From Aspergillus flavus (Eukaryota; Ascomycota; Eurotiomycetes; Eurotiales; Aspergillaceae), in contig NC_092407.1 of NCBI RefSeq assembly GCF_009017415.1, forward strand, positions 4,216,001 through 4,280,000: a stretch of 64,000 bases of DNA. Reading direction: 5' to 3'. The notes beneath the pieces are model-generated. The model searched no databases. It had not been told where the DNA came from and worked only from the letters and a program-made list of their open reading frames with translations. Position 1 is the stretch's first letter. Each line of letters opens with the position of its first letter. Shown one piece after another: positions 56,773-64,000 of this stretch. The translations under genes and the position numbers were made by a program.

Positions 56773-58807
56773 CTAGTTCTTGGGGGTACGCTGAAGAACC
56801 CACTCACGACTCTCCTGCACTGTCCGAGGGACGAAACTCATCATGCTCATTGTTGTATCCGCTACTCGATCGATAATCCCACTGTCAACGGTGTACTTCC
56901 ACAGTTCTCGGTAAAAGATAAGGGCACAAGTCAACACCCCCACTACCACCACTCTTCCCATACGGCGCCACAGCTGTCGTTCCCGACCCTGAGGCTTCAA
57001 CATGCGGTTCATGTCAGACAGCCGAGGGAATCGACATCGCAGGTAGAAGTCTAGCTGGGAACGACTAGTGAGTATTAGCTTCACTTCACCCTAGGTAGCT
57101 TGATAGAAAAAAAGATTGAGGGCAACATACGGATACATTACTGAGTTGTACCGACCGCCACCGTTGTACCAACTCTGACAGGACGCAAATACTGTGCTGG
57201 CCATGTCGCGTCGTATACCGGTCAGCCAGGTTTGAACCGCGATAGTCTTGGGCTCAATACTCTCGACCTGACCGTCCAAAATAGGGGCAATCAGTCGCAT
57301 TGCATGGTCTACACTGTTCTCAATCGCCATAATGACTGATGTGTGGCCTGAAAATGTGTTTGGTCCCAAAATTAAGAAGAAGTTGGGGAATCCATCCACT
57401 GCTGTGCCTAGATAGGCATGTGGGCCACCACGGGTTGCCCACAGCCCGTGTAGGGAAAGACCGTGTCGCCCCACGACAGAGATCGGTTGCAGAAACTGAG
57501 TGGCCTCAAAACCCGTCGCGAGAATGAGCGTGTCAGCGTGGTAGGTCTTAGCGTTGTCTCCATCACCCACGGTAATGGAGGTATCGGCTACGCTGCGCCA
57601 GGGCCGTGACTCGAGCATGAAGCGCGGATCGTGCATCCCTCGCAGCCAGCCATTGTCATAGATTCGGCGCTTGCATCCTAACTGGTAGGTTGGCGTCAGC
57701 TGGTCATGATATGTGATGGGGGCAAGTGCACGCATGTGGGCAAGACACGACGCTTCCTCCTGCTTCCGCAGTCGGCCATTAGGTCGCTGGAAGGCTGTGT
57801 ACCACAGGAGCTATGATACTATGCAAAGTAGCATGCGCACCGTATACCTCAGTCCAGGGATCATGCCGTAGATGCGTGGTGCCCACTTGGCATATGCATC
57901 CCTTCCACCAGGCTCCTCCACACGTGGCACAAGCCACGGTGCGGTGCGCATGATCTGCGTCAGCGATTTGACTTTGGTCTGCAGAAGAGCGGGGGCAATC
58001 TGAGCCGCGCTGCAGCCCGATCCGACAAGCACAACATCTTGGCCATCAAGGCTGATCTTGTCAGGCCATCGTGCTGAGTGTAGCAATTGTCCGTTGTAAG
58101 TATCGCGGCTCGCCACACTGGACGGCCATTCGGAAGACTCGGCCAGTACGCCCACGGCGCTGATCACCACCTTAGCCCGGACGATTTCAACAGCTTCAGT
58201 TTTCTTGCCCCTTGAGTCTTGACCATAGACCTGAGAAATATATTGTTCCCATTCCGCATCCTTTTCAATCCACTCCAACGATATGACTTCTGTGTTAAGT
58301 TGGATTTTATCCGCGATGCCAGCGCGTTCCACCACATTGTACAGATAGTCGATGTAGTCTCTACCTGAAGGAAAGATAGTCTTGGAGAGATAATTTGGTG
58401 CGAAGGAAAAAGAGTAAAAGAATGCCGGTCTATCCTGCATAAGTACCTTCTCCACGGACAGCCACCGTGACTTACACATCACAGGCCTAGTACGCAGATT
58501 AGCACACCGCATTATCAATGCAGCAGGGAAAAAGCAACTTACCACGCCAGGATACCGATTCCTCCACCATGTACCTATTTTCCTGCGAATGAATCCGGGT
58601 CTTGAACGAATGCATGTCCTGTGAACACTCACCTCCAATGCCAGACTGACGATCAAAGACAAGGAATTGGTCACAACCACACTTCTGCTTCAGACGACAT
58701 CCGGCAGCGATACCTGATGCACCGGCTCCAATGACAACCACGGGGTAGAACGTGCGGGGAGCGCCATCATAAGCGTTCTCAACACGGATGCGTAGCGAGC
58801 CCGCCAT
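56773..58807 (-). pseudogene. Flavin-binding monooxygenase (BVMO-like), one nonsense codon
   Basis: Exons 58807-58633, 58574-58543, 58486-58476 (11 nt), 58429-57131 and 57064-56773 join in phase to 603 codons. The family blocks are complete: VVVIGAGASGIAAGCRLKQK (FAD), GIGGTWWRNRYPGVACDVP, YSFSFAPN, YNGQLLHSARWP (BVMO-type fingerprint), VLVGSGCSAAQIAPAL (NADPH), and LILATGFEATQF. A C-terminal hydrophobic helix (VVVVGVLTCALIFY) may anchor it to membranes. The only defect is TAG at 57813-57811, between MLLCIVS and LLWYTAFQ, where the frame otherwise runs on; no intron fits there. It may be a recent pseudogene, a sequencing error or a readthrough case. Substrate unknown. Confidence 0.83.
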
Positions 58808-59862
58808 AGCAGTGAGATCACAACCCGAACAGACACGACACGGTTGAGAGTGCAAGAGCTCTGAGATGAAAATGAAATCAAGCATAAGGTTATTCTTCGA
58901 TGTTATGGTCGGACCTAAATGGGGTGCAGCGAACCTTTGTAGTGATACGATAGGCATCCCACCACAAGAAACGTCCCATACTTGCTTAGCCCTTAGCCTC
59001 TATGCCTTGTCTGACCCTAAGTTGACTCCAATGCAAATCGCAGCAGCCACCAACCGCCAGGCAAATAAAACATCCGGAAGGCCCCTAGTGTGATCTACCG
59101 CGTATTGGTACTACGTACTGCGTATTGTCCACTACCTCGCTGACGTTTTGTTTGTCTGAGCGCCTTGCCGCTGGGGTGCTTGTCTAGTTTATTTGAAATG
59201 ACCAATTTCTCTATAGGAATGTAGGATTTTCGGTGTTTTGCAACTGTTTTGTCTTCAAGAGGGTGATTAAGGTCATAATGTACGTAGCCCACTTATAGTT
59301 TAATTATTGATTATAATATAGTATTTGTACATATATTCGAAGTTAATACAATACAGATCCATTGAGGTATGAGTATTCAAGATTTGGGTAATTTAAATAT
59401 GTATGTATTTTATTTAGGAAAGAAAGAAAAGGAAAGAAAAGGAAAACGATTTCAAATACGCCAAAACTGGGTATCTTTGTCTGTTCTCTGGATGGACTTG
59501 ACCAATGTTTGCCTCTCTTCCTGTACAGCCAAGGATTGATGCAGCCACCGGACAGGGGTTATTCGAGGCCTAATAGTAGTTACAGTACTAAGTAAGAGCC
59601 CAGAACCTCAGGCTAGAAGGTTCAAAGATCGACCCGTGATCGTCCAGCCTTACCCTCCACTTTTCTCCACCTCTACCTTCGCTGTGCCGATGCGAGGATG
59701 GACAAAAGCCATCCATTCCACTATTTTCACTTGAATCCTTCGCCGCACTCCATATCACCTTTATATTCCTCCAAAACACATTTGTAGAGCTACGGGCAGT
59801 GTAATTGAGATCTCGATCAGTTTTCCTGTCATCTCCCCCTTATAGATCGCGCTTAGTCAGTT
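58808..59862. other. Gene-free sequence between monooxygenase and esterase remnant
   Basis: About 1.05 kb; promoter of the monooxygenase at left and of the esterase fragment at right. AT-rich at 59290-59450 with a GAAAGAAAA run near 59420. No gene is seen. Confidence 0.45.
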
Positions 59863-60267
59863 ATGATGGACTTCCAGAACGCCCAACATCTGGTGGCCGC
59901 CGCCCAGAAGGTGCGCGCCGAATACCTTAAGGGGGCCCACACCACCGCCATCTCTGTCCAGCAAAATACCACCTGCCGCGACGATCCCGTTAAGGGTCCT
60001 CTTTGGGTCAGCAAATTTTCTCTCCCCTGTCCAACTGACGATAACTCCCGCGAGCTTCTCCTGCGGCTAATAGACGAGGCGAACGAGCACCTGGTGCGCT
60101 ATGATCGCTCGGCGTCGGCCCCGCTTGACTTCGAGTGGGTGGGATACCGCAGCAATGTTCAGAAGGACACTCCGGAGCCCAACATTGGGGAGCAGGAGAA
60201 GTTTGAGAGGTTGATGGCGGAGACCAAGAGCCCCTTGACGATACTCTACCTCTATGGGGGCTCCTTC
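59863..60267 (+). pseudogene. Alpha/beta-hydrolase (esterase/lipase) N-terminal fragment
   Basis: The 135 residues from ATG 59863 match the start of fungal HSL-type esterases: KGPLWVSKFSLP, LIDEANEHL, EWVGYRS and the oxyanion-hole segment ILYLYGGSF. The usual HGG motif reads YGG here (His to Tyr, a C-to-T change). The coding frame runs straight into P450 sequence just downstream, so the catalytic Ser, Asp and His parts are all missing. A 40-bp GTGTCT...CAG segment (60268-60307) sits at the junction and would join the two fragments in frame, but it is shorter than normal fungal introns. Confidence 0.68.
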
Positions 60268-60307
60268 GTGTCTGTGCTTCCATTTCCCTTCACTCTATAT
60301 GTATCAG

Positions 60308-60808
60308 TGCAGCGGTCCTGACGATGATCGATCCACTCTGGCGACACTTGAGCAGCTGCCCTATTTAACGGCCGTGGTACAGGAGGGGCTGCGTCTGTGT
60401 GACCCCGTTACCCACCGGATCAGCCGCCAATTTCCCGACCAGCCGCTTCAGTGCCGTGGAATTTTCATCCCCGCCAACTCGACCGTGGGGATGACGGCCA
60501 TGCTCACCCATCTCAATGAGAAAATCTTCCCCGAACCTCGCGTTTTCCGGCCCGAGCGGTGGTTAGGATCCGACGGCAAGCGACTGGAGCGATACTTGGT
60601 GCCCTTCAATCGGGGTACGCGCTCGTGTCTGGGCATGAATCTGGCCCGTGCGGAGCTCGTTTTGATTCTCGCAGCAGTCTTCCGTCAGTTTGATTTTGAT
60701 GTTTCAGGCGTAAACCGGGAGCGTGATATTGATGTGAGTCGTGATTATATTCTTGGGGCGCAGGCGCGCGACACGCCGGGAATCCTGGTGGCAGTGAAGG
60801 GGTGTTAG
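60308..60808 (+). pseudogene. Cytochrome P450 C-terminal fragment
   Basis: About 165 residues corresponding to the last third of a P450 monooxygenase: TLATLEQLPYLTAVVQEGLRL (K-helix ExxR), HRISRQFPD, the FRPERWLG (PERF-like) block and the haem-binding FNRGTRSCLGMNLARAEL with the Cys ligand. The stop at 60806-60808 is natural. Everything upstream, including the I-helix, is absent and replaced by the esterase fragment. The C-terminal part is intact, so the deletion that fused the two genes may be recent. Confidence 0.85.
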
Positions 60809-60817
60809 TAGAAGGCT

Positions 60818-61336
60818 ATGTTAGTTCATGTATACCTTCAAATCAACGTCGGCCAGTTCAGGCAGCTCTCCAATGATTTAAAAAAGTTTATCCGCCAGAT
60901 TCGATGCATCCCAAACCACACGCCCTTTCGTTTCGCTAATACGTTTGGCGATGCCCTGTACGATCACCGTGTCGGGGGTGAATTCGGACCGTTCGCTGAG
61001 ACGTCAGACTTCACTTCGTATTCGATTCCTGAGCACACATCTTCCGAAACCAGAAATGCAATCCCCTCGGTGCTTTCACGCCCATACAGATCATTCTTCA
61101 GTCATGCGGCCCTTCATTCTACAAATATTCTCATTAGCCAAGGTAGATTGTCCGGGATAGTAGACTGGGAGTGTGCAGGATACTTTCCCGAGTATTGGGA
61201 GTTTACGAAAGCAATATTCGAAATCATCAACAATGAGACATTGGAGAAGATTATGCTCAATGCATTCGATGAAGACTACGGGGATGAGCTGGATGTGGAG
61301 CGGACGCTTTGGAGAGACTCTCCATTTGGTATTTAG
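60818..61336 (+). pseudogene. Phosphotransferase (APH-type) kinase fragment, catalytic Asp lost
   Basis: 172 residues from ATG 60818. It resembles the C-lobe of fungal aminoglycoside-phosphotransferase-fold proteins: QLSNDLKKFIRQIRCIPN, FGPFAETSDF and LSGIVDWECAGYFPEYWEF. The N-lobe with the ATP-binding Lys is missing, and the catalytic motif HGDLHxxNIL reads HAALHSTNIL, so the essential Asp is Ala. It starts ten bases after the P450 stop. Judged non-functional as a kinase. Confidence 0.68.
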
Positions 61337-61576
61337 GAATCAGAGAAGTCTCGTTTGCTCCGCTGTTAGAAGATTCTTACGGCGCTTGCTAATGTATAAC
61401 ATCATAATACCAGTATCTCATACTATGTAGGCCAAAACCTGACGGCTAAAATGAGATCAAAAGAACCTCGGTAACTTGCATATGACAAGCTGACATAAGC
61501 CCATAAATATAGAAACCCTAACCGCCCCCCAAAATGTGGAAAAGCCGAGTCCCAGAGAGAACTACCGACTTCGAAT

Positions 61577-62151
61577 ATGGACGTATATGGTGCTTATAAG
61601 TCTCATCTGGACTTGCTGGAGGATGAAGAGCGAACAGTTCTAGAGCTTAAAGGAGCTCTCGAAATTCCCCCTCAGGCAGTACAAGATGAGCTGATTGACG
61701 CTTTCTTCTCCTGGGTCGCCCCTGTATTGCCTGTTGTCAACCAGAGAGTCTTTCTGTCCATGTATAAGGATCCTCTAAATCCTCCTTCCCTTCTTCTTTT
61801 ACAAGCCATATTTCTCGCAGGGTCGCGGGCTGTTAGGGAGAAAAATCACGGAAAGGAATTATCGCCCGGCGCTCATAGCTCAATGGTATATCTTCAAAGG
61901 GCAAAGGCTCTTTACGATGCAGAGTTTGAAAAGGACCATACTACAGTAGTACAAGCGTTACTGCTGATGAGCTGGTATTGGCAGGGGACAGAAGGTGAGT
62001 CTGTCGGTCTCTCGAAAGCTGGTATCAGCTAAGCAGTTCCTTTAGATACCACTGAAAATGGGCTATTCTACTGGAGCAGGCTGGCGATTGGTGTAGCACA
62101 AAACTTCGGGATGCACAGAAGGTTAGAAATCACAGTTCATATCTTATTCTT

Positions 62152-62182
<31 letters not shown>

Positions 62183-63500
62183 GTTTCTTTCTTTTTTTCA
62201 CCCTTGTACCCTTTCTTTCCCTTTATCCCCTTCTTGATATATTATATTAGATTATGGTTAACATTGATTTCCAGCAATGAATTAGAAATGTCACTCTCCG
62301 AGCGCCGGCTCTGGAGGCGGATCTGGTGGACTCTGTACACCAGAGACCGTGCCATGGCTGCCGCATATGGCAGGCCTATTAGCATAGATGCGGATCTCAC
62401 CAACGTAGATACTATCACGCAGGATGATTTTATCGAGAGTGAAGGGCACCAGCCTGACTCGGTTCAAGTCCAATTCTTCATCCAGTACGTCAAACTATGT
62501 GAGCTGATGGACCTAGTTGTTGGCCGACGGAGAAGAGCTGGATCACTTACAGAATCTGAATTCGCTCAATGGGAGATTCGTCTTAGCCGATGGATGATGC
62601 AATGCCCTGAACAAATGCACTGGGCCCAAGCACGCCATAGCTTTTGGCCTGCTATTCTACATTCCATCTATTTGTAAGTGTGAGACTTATTCTGTCCTAG
62701 CTAAGCTAACCCAGAGATTCAGCACGATGGTATGTCAACTCCATACCTTGCTCCCGGCAGTAGCTCGCCCATCGACTTCATCTGCCGTAGCTTTGCAGGC
62801 AGGCTCGACGATTGCCTCTATCATGCAGACTATCGTATCCCACGGGCAGGTAACTTATGTTCCACCATCAGTGTACGGCCCCTTCTGTTTGACATATCCT
62901 TCCACGAATACAACCTAACCTTCTCAAAGCATCTATAGTATTCTAACTGTACTAAGCGCCGCCAAAAGTCAAAAGCTTACATCCAGTCCCACTCTAATCC
63001 TTCAATGGCGCGCGAACATCGAAACCTGCCTTCAGGTTTTAGAGCTTATATCAACGGTTTGGCCAATAGCACGTTCGATTCGCGAAGGCGCTGGACTCAT
63101 ATACAGCGAGAAATACTTCGACTCGCTGCTCAACGAGGCGCTGACAAATTTAGAGACCCAAAGTCAAGAGACTCAGGTGGGACAACATCGAAGGATAAGA
63201 TATAGTCGACCAAGACGAGGAAATCCAGATCTCCTTCTGCCCGAGAGTCGGATCATAGTCAAGATATCTCCAGGCCTTCCTTTGACACAACGTACATCGA
63301 TGGGACACCGGAAAACGCCAAGCCATTCACACGGGAAGAAGACTCATTTAGGGGGAGGCGTAGATGATTCTATGTGCGCTGCACACAATACATCAGAGGC
63401 TTGCTCTGCCTACCCCGACCCAGCGGATGTCCTTCATTCATTGCAGGTCTCCATTGGAATGAGGCAAGGAGTACCGGAGACTGAGCCAGAAAACGCATAA
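61577..63500 (+). pseudogene. Fungal-specific transcription factor domain, zinc cluster missing
   Basis: Exons 61577-61994, 62046-62121, 62275-62673 and about 62710 onward encode the fungal_trans (middle homology) domain: ELIDAFFSWVAPVLPVVN, LLLLQAIFLAGSRAV, LLLMSWYWQG, GLFYWSRLAIGVAQNFGMHR and RRLWRRIWWTLYTRDR. These are the regular blocks of Zn2Cys6 regulators such as Ctf1-like proteins. No Cys6 cluster precedes them: the frame begins at ATG 61577 directly before the middle domain. The 3' part is uncertain; two frames alternate near 62880-62945, and the frame open to 63500 (VLELISTVWPIARS) fits the family better. It may be a truncated former cluster regulator, or a DNA-binding-less co-regulator. 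Confidence 0.65.
62158..62200 (+). repeat. TTTC microsatellite in intron of regulator gene
   Basis: About seven to eight near-perfect TTTC units with one G change, inside the 62122-62274 intron of the regulator gene. Confidence 0.85.
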
Positions 63501-63682
63501 TTACTATTCATAGACAATGCGAATGAGCACCTCCTAACTTTTACCCCATAAACGGGCTAAATTGAAGCACAAAAACTACCATATTCAGAATAGTCTTTTC
63601 AAAACAATACTCCTTTAGCTATCTCGATAACCCTATCTCTCAAATACATCCATCAACCACAACCAAACTAAACCCCAACTCC

Positions 63683-64000
63683 CTAAAGCTTATGTCTCTT
63701 CTCCCCAGTAGCAATCTTCCTGAACTCCGCCTGAGGAATCCCATCCACAAACCTCCTCAACCCCCCAAAAACCTCCTGCACCGCCTGAGAGCCAAACTCC
63801 CTATCCCCAGGCTCCCGAAGCAACCTCTTAATCTCCAAAACACTCGAACCCACCAAATGATCCCCAAACCGACCCCGAATCTCACCCAACACCATCTCCC
63901 TAAACCTCTCCTCGTCTCCACCAGCATCCAACACCTGATTCACAAACCCAACCTGCTGCAACTCCTCAACCGGAATCCTCCGGCTGGAAAGCAACGCCTC
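63683..64000 (-). CDS. Peroxisomal enoyl-CoA isomerase/hydratase, C-terminal part
   Basis: The minus-strand frame is open to the right edge and ends at 63683; 105 residues are visible. It matches the C-terminus of fungal delta3,delta2-enoyl-CoA isomerases of the crotonase family: ALLSSRRIPVEELQQVGFVNQV, LGEIRGRFGDHLVGSSVLEIK and IPQAEFRKIATGEKRHKL. The last three residues HKL are a plausible type 1 peroxisomal signal. The catalytic crotonase core lies outside the window. Reading is clean; its role would be beta-oxidation of unsaturated fatty acids. Confidence 0.83.
   Translation of the reverse strand, partial: EALLSSRRIPVEELQQVGFVNQVLDAGGDEERFREMVLGEIRGRFGDHLVGSSVLEIKRLLREPGDREFGSQAVQEVFGGLRRFVDGIPQAEFRKIATGEKRHKL

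Noticed and set aside
57780..57850. A 37-bp intron (GTATAC to CATAG) removing the monooxygenase stop codon
   Set aside because: Too short for this genome and it would shift the frame, losing LLWYTAFQRPNG.
1..64000. CRISPR arrays, bacterial operons or full-length transposases
   Set aside because: No regularly spaced repeats, no Shine-Dalgarno-type gene packing, and no transposase or reverse-transcriptase motifs were seen on either strand.

Overview
The window is nuclear DNA of a filamentous ascomycete, most likely a Eurotiales mould of the Aspergillus/Penicillium type. Evidence: short GT-AG introns (mostly 45-150 bp), a head-to-head pair of myosin-motor chitin synthases (csmA/csmB), an AreB-type GATA factor, a HET-domain gene, an intron-containing tRNA-Leu, and a degenerate dispersed 5S rRNA copy. 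The exon structures given here were worked out by hand from splice signals, phase and recognised protein motifs; no database search was run.

Left part (1-38.7 kb), mostly conserved genes: csmA (minus, C-terminus cut by the window edge) and csmB (plus) diverge from a 3.6-kb intergenic region; a small membrane protein; a divergent HET-domain / ankyrin-repeat pair; a BLOC-1 subunit 1 homologue; pms1 (mismatch-repair endonuclease); tms1 (Serinc family); mch1 (MFS transporter); areB (GATA repressor with a large in-frame intron); lsb6 (type II PI 4-kinase). All of these read cleanly once introns are placed.

Right part (39-64 kb), an accessory and decaying region around one intact SNF2/RING ATPase and a tRNA-Leu. 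It holds: an ABCC transporter pseudogene with stop codons, a frameshift, two internal deletions and a 222-bp insertion flanked by 12-bp direct repeats; a membrane protein with an HxxHC motif; a UstYa-like (DUF3328) gene with two HxxHC motifs but a broken N-terminus; a candidate small secreted peptide of about 62 residues with a signal peptide and a repeated PLNWI core; a 5S rRNA pseudogene; a broken FAD-linked oxidase; a flavin monooxygenase complete except for one nonsense codon; an esterase fragment abutting a P450 C-terminal fragment; a kinase-like fragment lacking its catalytic Asp; and a zinc-cluster-type regulator without its zinc cluster. The right edge carries the C-terminus of a peroxisomal enoyl-CoA isomerase.

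Most interesting reading: 39.2-47.6 kb looks like a small, partly eroded cluster for a ribosomally made and modified peptide (repeat-bearing secreted precursor, UstYa-type protein, HxxHC membrane protein, dead exporter), and 55-63.5 kb looks like the remains of a second specialised-metabolism cluster. Several nonsense changes fit CpA-to-TpA, so repeat-induced or similar mutation is a possibility. Both cluster readings are inference from gene content and distance.
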